DNA from: Paludibaculum fermentans
GTDB lineage: Bacteria; Acidobacteriota; Terriglobia; Bryobacterales; Bryobacteraceae
Assembly (NCBI RefSeq): GCF_015277775.1
Contig: NZ_CP063849.1
Location: 9,412,803-9,476,802 of the forward strand
Direction: 5' to 3'
Length of the DNA stretch: 64,000 bases
Below are positions 44,098 to 52,945 of this stretch, piece by piece. The notes beneath the pieces are model-generated. The model saw nothing but the letters and a program-made list of their open reading frames with translations. It ran no database searches and was not told the origin of the DNA. Positions within the stretch are counted from its first letter, which is position 1; every line of letters starts with the position of its first letter. The position numbers and the translations under genes were made by a program.

Positions 44098-45234
44098 ATG
44101 TCCGAATCCGCCGCCACGCCCATCCTCGACCTCGAGCAACCCCCGCCGCCCCTGCCGGGCACCCTCCACCTCTACTTCATCGTCTTCACCACCGGAGTAG
44201 TTGTTCTCTCCTCACTCATCCTGCGGGACTTGCATCAGTTGCCTGACTGGCACTGGCCGGCAGTCAATGAGATCCTGCTCTTCCCGCTGGTCTGGCTGGG
44301 CATCGCCGCCCACGAAGCCAGCCACGCCCTCGTGGGCCGCATCGGGGGCATCGAGTTCGGTGGCATCTCGGTCGGTGGCTTTGTCTTCCTGAAGTCGGGC
44401 ACTCGCTGGACCTGCCGCTTCGAGCTGCGTCATATCTTTTCCGGCTTCTTCCGGCCGCTCTGCGGCACTGTCGGCTTCGACCGTTCCAAATGGGCCTGGA
44501 TGGTGGCCGGAGGACCACTCGCCAGCGTCGCCCTGGCCGTCAGTTCCGGCTGGCTCTGCGCCCAATCCGGCAGCGGCCGCTGGGCCTGGCTGGGCACCCT
44601 CTTCTGGACTTCGCTGTTCCTCTCCTCGGTTTCGCTCATCCCCTCCTCCAGCGGTTTAGTTCGAACGGATGGCGCCCGCCTGTGGCAGCTCTTGCGAAGG
44701 CCCCAGCCGGCCCGTTCCTGGATCGCTTTGCTGGCCATCCAGACTGCGGACACCGCGGGCATTCTGCCCCGCTCCTGGAGCCCGGAACCCGTCCAGGAAA
44801 TGCTGCGCATGCCGCCCGCGGAACCGGAGTACTCCTACTGCCAGCTTCTGGTCTTCTACCGCCTCATCGACGAATGCGAGGAGACCGCCGCCTTGCCGCA
44901 TCTCGAAAACGCGCTCTCCGGCCTGCGCCGTGCGCCAACGCCCTACCGGCAAATGGTCTACATCGAGGCCGCCTGCGCCAGCGCCAACATTCGCAAAAAC
45001 CCGGAGCAGGCCAGGCAATGGAGGCAGCGCGCAACCGCCCTCATGAAACCCCGTTCCCTCGAAGCTGTCGATGCGGAGATCGCCATCGCCGAAGGCCGCT
45101 ACGAAGCAGCCCTGAAGCATCTGGAAGCCGCCCAAGCCCACCTCGACAAATCCGGCTTCGACTCCGGCCTGGCCCGCTTTGCCCGCGAGCAATGGGCCCA
45201 GAGCGCTGCGCTCTGCCGCGCGGCACTCCGGTGA
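44098..45234 (+). CDS. M50-type (site-2 protease-like) membrane metallopeptidase
   Basis: ATG 44098 gives 378 residues. TM1 is FIVFTTGVVVLSSLIL; TM2 carries the zinc motif HEASH at H72-H76 (WLGIAAHEASHALVG). WMVAGGPLASVALAVSSGWL and SLIPSSSGLVRTDGARLWQLL provide the later helix and the catalytic-site Asp (TDG) of the family. The C-terminal 150 residues look like TPR-type helical hairpins (LENALSGLRRAPTPYRQMVYIEAACASANIRKNPEQARQWRQRA). It would cut substrates within the membrane, but the substrate is unknown. The gene is divergent from the LytTR regulator. Two damaged partial copies lie downstream (46215-46543, 48297-48450). Confidence 0.85.
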   Translation: MSESAATPILDLEQPPPPLPGTLHLYFIVFTTGVVVLSSLILRDLHQLPDWHWPAVNEILLFPLVWLGIAAHEASHALVGRIGGIEFGGISVGGFVFLKSGTRWTCRFELRHIFSGFFRPLCGTVGFDRSKWAWMVAGGPLASVALAVSSGWLCAQSGSGRWAWLGTLFWTSLFLSSVSLIPSSSGLVRTDGARLWQLLRRPQPARSWIALLAIQTADTAGILPRSWSPEPVQEMLRMPPAEPEYSYCQLLVFYRLIDECEETAALPHLENALSGLRRAPTPYRQMVYIEAACASANIRKNPEQARQWRQRATALMKPRSLEAVDAEIAIAEGRYEAALKHLEAAQAHLDKSGFDSGLARFAREQWAQSAALCRAALR

Positions 45235-45522
45235 ACCAACCCTGGGAAGCCGGCCGGGCAAGCCCCAGTCCCGGAGCGTAAGCGACGGGCTAACCAGGCG
45301 TACTCAACGGAGGGGGCCACGGCGACCCACTTGCCTTCAATGAAGTCTGAGTATGGCCCTGCGGGCCGCCAAAGCGGAGGAAGCCGCCCCCACATCCCCA
45401 GTCCCAGAGCGCAGCGACGGGCTACGCGGGCGCCTTCAATGGAGCCGCCCACTCTGGAGCCGGGTGGTTTGGACCACCTGGGCCGCATGGCCGCCGGACG
45501 GAGCCGCGAACTGAGGATCAGC

Positions 45523-45810
45523 TCAGGCGGCGGTGAGCCTTCTCACATGGAGGCCCTTCCTGCCTTTTTCGGCGTGCCAGAGGTCGTACTGGAGCTGCTG
45601 GTTGAGCCAACTCTCCGCACTCGTGTCAAAGGCGATGGACAGCCGGACCGCCATCTCCGGGCTAATGCCGGCTCGTCCGTTGAGGATGCCGGAAAGGGTC
45701 TTGCGGCTCACGCCCAGCGACCGCGCAGTCTCCGTCACGCTCAGCCCCAATGGTTCGAGGCACAGCGTTTTGAGTACCTCGCCAGGGTGTGGAGGATTAT
45801 GCATCTTCAT
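45523..45810 (-). CDS. higA: HigA-family antitoxin
   Basis: ATG 45810, preceded by GAGGG, gives 95 residues beginning [27 protein letters not shown]. The helix-turn-helix ([37 protein letters not shown]) and the ending [15 protein letters not shown] identify the HigA/VapI-type antidote. In such systems it binds the toxin and represses the operon. It lies 7 bases after the HigB toxin stop, the typical toxin-first order of higBA. A TGTAAC-N7-GTTACA repeat 300 bases upstream, ahead of higB, is the likely operator. Both genes lie between an intact M50 gene and its partial duplicate. Confidence 0.9.
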   Translation of the reverse strand: MKMHNPPHPGEVLKTLCLEPLGLSVTETARSLGVSRKTLSGILNGRAGISPEMAVRLSIAFDTSAESWLNQQLQYDLWHAEKGRKGLHVRRLTAA

Positions 45811-45817
45811 CGTTCCC

Positions 45818-46093
45818 TCAGTGGTAGTCTTCATAGTCCACACGCTCAACATCCTTGCCAGCCCAGGTGAAGGTGACGCGCCAGTTGCCGCTCACTTTCA
45901 CCGCCCACGTGCCTTTTCTCGGGCCGCTCAGCTCATGGAGGTCCAAGCCCGGCAGGTCCATGTCGCAAGCGGTTGTCGATACATTCAGCCGGCCGAGGAT
46001 CAGTCGAAGCCGGTCAGCGTGCTTGGCCTGAATGCCCGATCTGGTTCCGGCGGTAGAGGTCCGTTCGAGTCCATAATGCCGGGATCCTTCTAT
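45818..46093 (-). pseudogene. higB: HigB-like toxin with no normal start codon
   Basis: The frame encodes a RelE/HigB-fold toxin of about 91 residues. IEGSRHYGLERTSTAGTRSGIQAKHADRLRLILGRLN and then [42 protein letters not shown] match HigB almost end to end. At the place where relatives begin (MIK...RHKGLE) the codons read TCC ATA GAA, so no ATG, GTG or TTG is available at the expected start. The nearest is TTG 46117, eight codons upstream and inside the operator-like repeat, without a ribosome site. The toxin may be silenced by start loss, or it may use ATA or TTG inefficiently. The antitoxin gene follows and is intact. Confidence 0.65.
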
Positions 46094-46107
46094 GGAAACG
46101 CTCTGAG

Positions 46108-46126
46108 TGTAACGCAAGTGGTTACA
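46108..46126. promoter_or_regulatory. Operator-like repeat ahead of higBA
   Basis: TGTAAC-GCAAGTG-GTTACA is a perfect inverted repeat with 6-base arms. It lies 15 bases upstream of the expected higB start, where HigA-type antitoxins bind to repress their own operon. Function inferred from position and symmetry. Confidence 0.55.
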
Positions 46127-46214
46127 GGTCGCACAAGCCACATGGCCGTACCTCGAGAGCGCGCCCTCCGGCCTACAGCGCACGGGCAAGCTCCACCGGC
46201 AAACGATCTTGAGT

Positions 46215-46543
46215 GAGGCAGCCTGCGCCAGCGCCAGCATTCGCAGGAACCCGGAGCAGGCCAGGCAATGGAGGCAGCGCGCAACCGCCCTTGGGAAACC
46301 CCGTTCCCTCGAAGCAGTCGATGCGGAAATCGCCATCGCCGAAGGCCGCTACGAAGCTGCCCTGCAGCATCTGGAAGCCGCCCAAGCCCACCTCGACAAA
46401 TCCGGCTTCGACTCCGGCCTGGCCCGCTTCGCCCGCGAGCAATGGGCCCAGAGCGCTGCGCTCTGCCGCGCGACACTCCGGTGAACCAACCCTGGGAAGC
46501 CGGCCGGGCAAGCCCCAGTCCCGGAGCGTAAGCGACGGGCTAA
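46215..46543 (+). pseudogene. Duplicated 3' end of the M50 protease gene
   Basis: Bases 46215-46543 repeat 44965-45293 at a constant offset of 1250 bases with few changes. The frame encodes the protease's last 90 residues (EAACASASIRRNPEQARQWRQRATALGKPRSLEAVDAEIAIAEGRYEAALQHLEAAQ...) up to the same stop codon at 46482-46484, and identity continues 59 bases past the stop. The zinc site and membrane helices are absent. The higBA locus lies between the two copies, so duplication or insertion rearranged this area. Confidence 0.85.
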
Positions 46544-46854
46544 GCGCGATCCACCCTGCCCCCTCCACCGCAGCGCCCTGGCGAGGCACTCCTGGCGCCC
46601 TGCAACTGCGAAGCCGGCGCGGAGCAGCAGTCCAGTGCACCTTCCAGACCGCCAACTGCCCATCCGGGAACCGGCCAGCCACCTGAGCGGCTCATCCGTC
46701 CCCATCAAATCGCACCCTCAATTCCCGAGCGCCGCCACATGGCCGCCGGATGCCAACTCCTCGCCGCCGCGAACACCCACCTCCCGAGACCGCCGCCCGT
46801 TCGCCAGGAGCATCCCACCCCAGCGAGAGGAACCCCCCGTGCGAGACTCAATGG
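46544..46854. other. Gene-free interval before the RCC1 protein
   Basis: About 310 bases between the duplicated segment and the RCC1 gene. The open frames here are low-complexity and Pro/Arg-rich (PAPSTAAPWRGTPGALQLRSRRG-like) and are not credible proteins. I see no RNA gene or strong hairpin. Confidence 0.3.
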
Positions 46855-48012
46855 ATGCGACTCGCCCTGATCCTCCCGTTCGCCTGCGCCCTCCCCCTGC
46901 TCGCTGCGCCCGACTGGCAGGACTCGGTACACGTCGCCAGTTCCAGCACCCACACCCTCGTCATCGCGCCGGACGGAACCGTCGCGTGCCAGGGCAGCAA
47001 CCGCTACCGCGTGTGCGGCGCCGATCCGGGCATCGAGTTCGTCGAGAAGCTCTCTCCGGTGCCCGGCGTGCCCAAGGGGCGGGCGGTCGCAGTGCCGGAC
47101 GCATGGATCAGTATGGTGCTGGGCGAGGACGGCCGGGTCTACGTCTGGGGTCGCAATGATTTCGGCCTCTTGGGTGGGACCGATCGCGGACCCACCTATG
47201 AGCAGCCAAAGCCCACCCCCCTCCCGGCGCTGCAGGGTGTCGTCGGAATCGCCGCTTTCGTCCACGGCGGAGCGGCCTTGCTCCAGGACGGCACGGTGTG
47301 GATGTGGGGAGAGGACCGCGAAGGGCTGCTCGCCACGGGGACCCTCACCCTGTCGGGACAGTCTGGAAAGCCGCACTACACGCCGCGGCGGGTGGAGGGG
47401 CTCGAAGGAGTCGTGCAGATCGTGGGCGGCTACAAGCACATGCTCGCTCTGAAATCCGATGGGACGGTTTGGACTTGGGGTGCCAACAAGTACGGCGAAT
47501 TGGGACTCGGAGACCAACAGGCGCGAGCCAGGCCGGCCAGGATTCAGTCGCTGGCGGGCATCACCCGGATCTATGCCTCCGGAAGCACCGCAGGAGCGCG
47601 GCAGGCGAACGGCGCGTGGCTGGTATGGGGCCCGTCGCCGGCGCCCACGATTGTCGAGGATCGCGGGCCGTTGGTGCTGAACCCTGCACCCTTACCCGGC
47701 CTGCTGCGCGAGGCCACCGACCTGGCGGACGGCGCCGCGGCCTTCCGTGACGGCACGGTGCGCACCTGGGGCGGCAACTCGTTCGGGTCGCTCGGGACGG
47801 GAGGCGGCGTAGACGCATACTCGTCGCGAGGCGTGCTCGTCCGGACACTCTCGTCGGTCGTGCGCGTGTGGACGGGCGGCAGCAGGGGCTTCGCCCTCAA
47901 ATCGGACGGCACCCTCTACATGTGGGGCCCCTCGGGTACAGAGAGCACCGGGATTTACAGGGTGCCCAAGGTGATCGCGACGTTTCCGATGGCCCCGCCG
48001 CCCAAGCAGTGA
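46855..48012 (+). CDS. Secreted RCC1-repeat protein
   Basis: ATG 46855 gives 385 residues with a signal peptide (MRLALILPFACALPLLAA); the longer frame from 46750 is Pro/Arg-rich and rejected. The mature part is a chain of RCC1/BLIP-II-type beta-propeller repeats: HTLVIAPDGTVACQGSN, SMVLGEDGRVYVWGRNDFGLLG, GGAALLQDGTVWMWGEDREGLL, KHMLALKSDGTVWTWGANKYGELGLGD and GAAAFRDGTVRTWGGNSFGSLGTGG. About six or seven blades can be counted. These propellers mediate protein-protein contacts; a substrate or partner is not evident. It sits between two decayed M50 fragments, upstream of the defence island. Confidence 0.88.
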   Translation: MRLALILPFACALPLLAAPDWQDSVHVASSSTHTLVIAPDGTVACQGSNRYRVCGADPGIEFVEKLSPVPGVPKGRAVAVPDAWISMVLGEDGRVYVWGRNDFGLLGGTDRGPTYEQPKPTPLPALQGVVGIAAFVHGGAALLQDGTVWMWGEDREGLLATGTLTLSGQSGKPHYTPRRVEGLEGVVQIVGGYKHMLALKSDGTVWTWGANKYGELGLGDQQARARPARIQSLAGITRIYASGSTAGARQANGAWLVWGPSPAPTIVEDRGPLVLNPAPLPGLLREATDLADGAAAFRDGTVRTWGGNSFGSLGTGGGVDAYSSRGVLVRTLSSVVRVWTGGSRGFALKSDGTLYMWGPSGTESTGIYRVPKVIATFPMAPPPKQ

Positions 48013-48296
48013 AAACTGCGGTCGCTGATTCAGCCTGTGAATAGCTCATGGATGAGGAGGAGGGACGGAAGACAGGGAGTCCGTTCTGAATCGTCGGCTA
48101 CCCGGAAGCGGTCCATTGGGACGTGGAGTGGCCATCTCGAGCACGGGCCGCGTCCGAAAATCTCCTGGATCACCACACGGTAGCCAGGGCCTACTTCTTC
48201 GCGCTCGCCCGAGCGTCGACGCGGATCATTGGTACTACCCTCGCCTGTGCCTCCGTCCGCTCGACCGGCCGTCCCTGAAACCATCTGTACTCAGCA

Positions 48297-48450
48297 CGGG
48301 AACGGCTACTGGCCCTGGCTGGGCTCCCTCTTCTGGACATCGCTCTTCCTCTCCTCGGCTTCCCTCATCTTCTCCTCCAGCGGCATCATTCGAACGGAGG
48401 GTGCCTGCCTGTGGCAGCCCATTCGAAGCCCTCGGACGGCACGTTCCTGG
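48297..48450 (+). pseudogene. Decayed fragment of the M50 protease gene
   Basis: This segment aligns without gaps to 44568-44721, the intact protease gene (offset 3729). Encoded sequence: WPWLGSLFWTSLFLSSASLIFSSSGIIRTEGACLWQP, parallel to WAWLGTLFWTSLFLSSVSLIPSSSGLVRTDGARLWQL. The TDG catalytic Asp is replaced by Glu. Outside this stretch similarity fades, and no frame continues as protease. It lies about 460 bases before the Gabija genes. Confidence 0.75.
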
Positions 48451-48910
48451 CGACAACTCAGGACCTGGAGCCGGCCTAGCCTGCTCTGCCCGGAAGCGAT
48501 GGGTATAGATAGCTCCCCTCAGTGTGCGGTAAGTCAGTGAACAGACTATCAGAAGCCGCGGTTACTCAATCCGCCGCCGTCCTCGCGTTTTGAGTCATCC
48601 GCGAGGATTCACGGGAAAGCTCCCAGAGCTGGGTCACTGCCTCCCGCTAGGCCGAAAGCCGGCCTGCCGGTGTCTACCATGGACTCGACACCGTCGAAAC
48701 GCCAAAGATATCTCTTGCGGTTTCTGCAGAAGCGCTGATCTGTCGGCTGAACCAGCTTTGAGGGCAGTTTCGTCAGCCGGGGATTGAGCGGCGTGCGTTA
48801 GTGAGCGGTGCCGGACTGGTGTGCCAAAGAGTGCCGAGAAGAAATCGGAAGCCCATTGGATATTCGATATACTGGAGATGGTCAGCAGTTTCTACCTTGG
48901 CACGCAGTCT
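48451..48910. other. Left margin of the defence island
   Basis: About 460 bases between the M50 fragment and the GajA gene. No credible frame is present. A possible promoter for GajA lies near its end: TATACT at 48868-48873 with a weak TCGGAA 17 bases before it. No integrase, attachment site or tRNA was seen. Confidence 0.3.
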
Positions 48911-50881
48911 ATGCATATTGCGCAAGTGCACATAAAGAATTTCCGGCTTTTCGACGACTTGTCACTCAGCCTTGGTCCTGGACTCAATCTCATCGTCGGG
49001 GAAAATAACTCCGGCAAGACCTCTCTGGTCGACGCAATCCGGTACACTTTGGAGACGAACTCATCCGAGTGGGTAAAGATTCAAGAGAGCGACTTCCGGA
49101 GAGGGCAATCGCGCTTCTCGATCCAGCTAAAATTCGAAGCGATCACAGTGCGGCAAGCGCGTGTTTTCGTGGAACATATCACGCACGAGGAAGTTCTCGA
49201 GAAGCGGGAAAGATGTTCGGCCCTATACGTCACGTTAACTGCCGAACTCACCGACCATGTCGCCCGCGGAGTTCGGTACATTCGTACCGAACTCCGCTCG
49301 GGTAGAAACGGAACCGGACCAACCATAGAGCGTGAAGTGCGGGCGTACCTCTCTGCGACATACCTTCGTCCGTTGCGCGATGCAGAGTCCGAACTCACGG
49401 CCAGCAGAGGGTCACGGTTGTCTCAAGTGCTGCATTCTTCCAAATCGTTAAGGGAAGCAACCAACGTTATTGGCCTGCTGACAGCCCTCATCAACGCAAA
49501 CAAGTCGATTCTCGGTAACCAAGCCATCAAAAAGAGCCTCAATCAAATTCAGCAGCAGATAAGATCAATCAGCTTTGCCAATAGTACTTTCCGGCCCGCT
49601 ATCGAGATCGTCGGAGGTACCGACATCAATAGGCTCTCTGAAGCTGAAAGAAAGCAGATGTGTCGAGCAATCCTCGAGAAACTGCAATTGCTTATCGACG
49701 AAGAGGATCGTCAACAAGGTCTTGGCTATAGTAATTTGCTATTTATGGCTACGGAACTTCTTCTGCTCGAACAGGAACAGGATGACTTTCCATTCTTGCT
49801 GATTGAGGAACCCGAAGCTCACCTTCATCCGCAATTGCAGATGAAATTCCTAAAAGCGCTGCGGGACGACTTTGGCCAGCTAGGAATGCCCAGTCTCCAA
49901 AGTATTCTGACAACGCATAGCCCTAACCTAGCATCAAAGGCGCCCCTTGAATCGGTGATCATCATGGCACGAGGCCAAGCCTTCCCTTTGAGACCCACTG
50001 ACACAGCACTTGACAGTGACGATTATGTGTTTCTAGAGAAATTCCTCGATGTGACCAAATCGAATCTGTTCTTCGCGAGGGCTGTATTGATTGTCGAGGG
50101 AGATGCGGAGAACATCCTCCTCCCAACCATCGCGGAGCTTCTAGGGAAACCTCTTGAGGACTACGGCGTCTCAATAGTGAACGTTGGTAGTACAGCGTAC
50201 GCGCGGTATGCGAAAATATTCCAGAGGAAAGATTCTCGACGGTGGATTCCGATTCGGGTGATGTGTGTGAGAGACCTGGACCTTTGGCCCAGAAGGGCCG
50301 AGTTTCGAGGGGACGGCGACACTATCGGTTTCAAGAAAGCAATTCCGAAGAAAGCAAATGGAAAGGGCGGCAACGAGGACTGTTGGATCGATTTCTACGA
50401 CACCAAGGCACTCCAGGACTTCAAGGATCTTCGCAGAAAAATCAGAGGGCAGAACGTCGAGGTCGAACTATCTGCCCGGTGGACGTTTGAGTATTGCCTT
50501 GCCTTGGGCTCGCTATTCGCGTTGCTTTACGAAGCAGTGAATGGGAGCAACGAGGACATCGATACTCTGCCCACGGATCCAGAGGAGCGAGCAATATACC
50601 TATACGGACTCATTGAGAGCCCGTCTCGGAAAACGGAGGTGGCCTATCGACTGGTGTCGCTCCTCAGGAAGACATTTACGCCTGCGCGCTCTGCACCTTT
50701 GCCCAATGAGGACGCGACTGCATCAGAAGAGCGAGAGCAGGCATTTCAGGCGAGGGCAGCCCAACTGCAGCAGGAATTGCGTGACAAACTGCCTTGTTAC
50801 ATAGTTCGTGCCATCGATTACGTAACGAACAATGCAGAAGCGCCTATGTTGCCTCCCACTGCCGAAGCGGTCCAGTGCTGA
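48911..50881 (+). CDS. gajA: Gabija GajA: OLD-family ATPase/TOPRIM endonuclease
   Basis: ATG 48911 (MHIAQVHIKNFRLFDDL) gives 656 residues and the standard OLD-family start; the frame is open to a GTG at 48821, and ATG 48878 is another possible start. Walker A is GENNSGKTS (residues 30-38); Walker B is FLLIEEPEAHLHP, followed by TTHSPNLAS. The TOPRIM nuclease is visible as VLIVEGDAEN (Glu) and CVRDLDLW (DxD). A helical C-terminal domain of about 200 residues follows. GajA is a nucleotide-gated DNA nicking enzyme in the Gabija anti-phage system. The helicase gene overlaps its stop by one base. GC content is visibly lower than in neighbouring genes, suggesting transfer. Confidence 0.88.
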   Translation: MHIAQVHIKNFRLFDDLSLSLGPGLNLIVGENNSGKTSLVDAIRYTLETNSSEWVKIQESDFRRGQSRFSIQLKFEAITVRQARVFVEHITHEEVLEKRERCSALYVTLTAELTDHVARGVRYIRTELRSGRNGTGPTIEREVRAYLSATYLRPLRDAESELTASRGSRLSQVLHSSKSLREATNVIGLLTALINANKSILGNQAIKKSLNQIQQQIRSISFANSTFRPAIEIVGGTDINRLSEAERKQMCRAILEKLQLLIDEEDRQQGLGYSNLLFMATELLLLEQEQDDFPFLLIEEPEAHLHPQLQMKFLKALRDDFGQLGMPSLQSILTTHSPNLASKAPLESVIIMARGQAFPLRPTDTALDSDDYVFLEKFLDVTKSNLFFARAVLIVEGDAENILLPTIAELLGKPLEDYGVSIVNVGSTAYARYAKIFQRKDSRRWIPIRVMCVRDLDLWPRRAEFRGDGDTIGFKKAIPKKANGKGGNEDCWIDFYDTKALQDFKDLRRKIRGQNVEVELSARWTFEYCLALGSLFALLYEAVNGSNEDIDTLPTDPEERAIYLYGLIESPSRKTEVAYRLVSLLRKTFTPARSAPLPNEDATASEEREQAFQARAAQLQQELRDKLPCYIVRAIDYVTNNAEAPMLPPTAEAVQC

Positions 50882-52920
50882 TGTCTCCAACCCAAATAGG
50901 TGAGTCCGATATCGACCGCCTCTTGGCGCGTCTGAATAGTGGCGAGCCCGATCCGACTCGGCATCTGTCTCTCGATGAGTCGAGGCGGAGGGCAATTCTG
51001 AATTCCACCGACGTGCAAGCCTGTCCTGGAAGCGGTAAGACGACGCTGGTCGGCCTCAAGCTGATGCTCCTCCTGGAGAATTGGCACGACGCCTACAGTG
51101 GAATCTGCGTTCTGACGCATTCCAATGTTGGAATCGCCGAGATCTTGTCACGCGTCGGGAGCGATGTTGCAGGCAGCAAGCTGCTCAGCTATCCGCACTT
51201 CATCGGGACCATTCAAGACTTCACGAACACCTTCCTTGCCCTGCCATATGCGAGAAGCCGGGAATGGGATGTTCACCTTGTCGACGAAAGCGAGTTCGCC
51301 AAAATCATAGAGTCCGCCTTTGGGTGGAACTTCAAAGTCCATGATCGGAAGGAAAATGAGAAGTATCAGTTCTCCTACTATTTCAAGAATGGAAAAATCG
51401 ACGCATCACTCTTCTCTTTCGAGCACAAAGACGGCCAGCTCAAAATAAAAGCGGACTTCATGGATCGTGTTCATCGGTTCGTCGACCTCAAAAGGAGTGG
51501 GTATGACGAGGACTATTTCTTCGACAAACGCGTCCGGTTTTGCAGTGACGGTCTGTTTTTGTATTCAGAAATGTACGAATTGGCGAAACAGGCAATCGCT
51601 TCGAATAGGGAACTGGTAGCGGCTCTGCGTTCGCGCTTCAAGATTGTGATACTCGATGAGATGCAAGATACCCAAAGGCATCAGGATGAGTTACTTAATG
51701 TAATCTTCCCCCCGACCAGATGCTCAATCCAGCGATTTGGTGATCCGGATCAGTCGATTTTCGATGCGATGGGCGGCCAATTGCCAAACATCACGTACAA
51801 TGAGGCAGCATTGCACTGTATCACGGAGAGCCACCGCTTTGTCCCGTCCATCGCATCGACGCTTGCATCGCTTAGTTATCGTCGGGTTGGTTCATTCACA
51901 GGATTGCGGTCTCCGCTCGCAGATAGTCCGCGCAACACGATCTTTCTTTTTGAGAGTACCTCTATCGAGAAGGTGTTACCGGCCTTCGCCACATTGGCGC
52001 TAGCGTTACCTAAGCAACATCGATCTGTAGTAAAAGCCATTGGCGGGATAGGAAAAACGGCCAGCGCGACAGGTCTCACTCTGCCCAGTTACTGGGCCCC
52101 GTTCGATTCCAAAATCCAGTCCGCAAGCTTTCGAGCGAAGTCGCTGTGCGATGCCGTGCGGTTTTGTGCTCGGGCTGGCGGTGGTGACGTCGCGAGCCGC
52201 TACGACGTGCTACTAGTCGCGGTTCTGGATTGGATGAGGCGAGCCGGTCGGAAGTACACAACGCGCTTCGGCAAATGTATATCATTCAATCGCACAATGC
52301 TAAACGCCTACCTGAAAGAGCGAGAGAAGACGCTTGCTTTCGGCGAGGTGATGAATTTATTCATCCGTGGATATGTTCCGTCTGAGGACGAGTGGCAGGA
52401 AGCTGTCAATGTGCTCACTTCTATTTTGGAGCTTCCTGAGTTGAATGAGAGAGCCTCTGAGTTTGTGGCATATAACAGAGTTCATTATGAAGAATCGGAT
52501 GAACAGATATCACTAAAGAATCCAAATGTCTACGACTCTGTGGATGGCGTGCGGATCGTGCTCTCGACGATTCATGGCGTGAAAGGTGAGACACACGACG
52601 CCACGCTAGTCTGCGAGACAAAATACGATCATTGGTATGACATACGAGAGATGGTTCAGTTTCTCTGTAATGCGGATTCTGTTCGACCTATAGCCGATTA
52701 CACGCAGCCGAAGAGTAAGGAGACAAATCGGGCGACATTTATGAAGCGTCTGTTTGTCGCGATGAGCCGTCCTCGTTACTTGCTTTGTTTGGCAATGACA
52801 AAAAGTCATCTGACCGGGGCTCAGCGAACGCATTTACAAGCCGTGGCGGGATGGGCCATCAAAGACCTAACAGTAAAGAGCGGAAGCGCGGAGGCGAGAT
52901 GCCTATTTGAGCAGAGTTAG
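50881..52920 (+). CDS. gajB: Gabija GajB: UvrD-like superfamily 1 helicase
   Basis: ATG 50881 overlaps the GajA stop in TGATG and gives 679 residues; the frame is open a further 29 codons. SF1A motifs are: Walker A ACPGSGKTT (residues 47-55), ICVLTHSNVGIAEI, Walker B VILDEMQDTQRHQ, GDPDQSIFDA (motif III), LSTIHGVKGETHDATLV (motif V) and KRLFVAMSRPRYLLCL (motif VI). Gabija's GajB is the partner that senses DNA ends and activates GajA. This protein is longer than the best-known GajB (about 500 residues), mostly through insertions in the 1B/2B regions. It is convergent with the MazG-PNP gene, 25 bases away. Confidence 0.88.
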   Translation: MSPTQIGESDIDRLLARLNSGEPDPTRHLSLDESRRRAILNSTDVQACPGSGKTTLVGLKLMLLLENWHDAYSGICVLTHSNVGIAEILSRVGSDVAGSKLLSYPHFIGTIQDFTNTFLALPYARSREWDVHLVDESEFAKIIESAFGWNFKVHDRKENEKYQFSYYFKNGKIDASLFSFEHKDGQLKIKADFMDRVHRFVDLKRSGYDEDYFFDKRVRFCSDGLFLYSEMYELAKQAIASNRELVAALRSRFKIVILDEMQDTQRHQDELLNVIFPPTRCSIQRFGDPDQSIFDAMGGQLPNITYNEAALHCITESHRFVPSIASTLASLSYRRVGSFTGLRSPLADSPRNTIFLFESTSIEKVLPAFATLALALPKQHRSVVKAIGGIGKTASATGLTLPSYWAPFDSKIQSASFRAKSLCDAVRFCARAGGGDVASRYDVLLVAVLDWMRRAGRKYTTRFGKCISFNRTMLNAYLKEREKTLAFGEVMNLFIRGYVPSEDEWQEAVNVLTSILELPELNERASEFVAYNRVHYEESDEQISLKNPNVYDSVDGVRIVLSTIHGVKGETHDATLVCETKYDHWYDIREMVQFLCNADSVRPIADYTQPKSKETNRATFMKRLFVAMSRPRYLLCLAMTKSHLTGAQRTHLQAVAGWAIKDLTVKSGSAEARCLFEQS

Positions 52921-52945
52921 TCTTCCCAATGGCGCAGCAGTGAGT

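Noticed and set aside
45331..45870. 179-residue plus-strand frame opposite higA
   Set aside because: Antisense shadow of a clearly recognised antitoxin gene.
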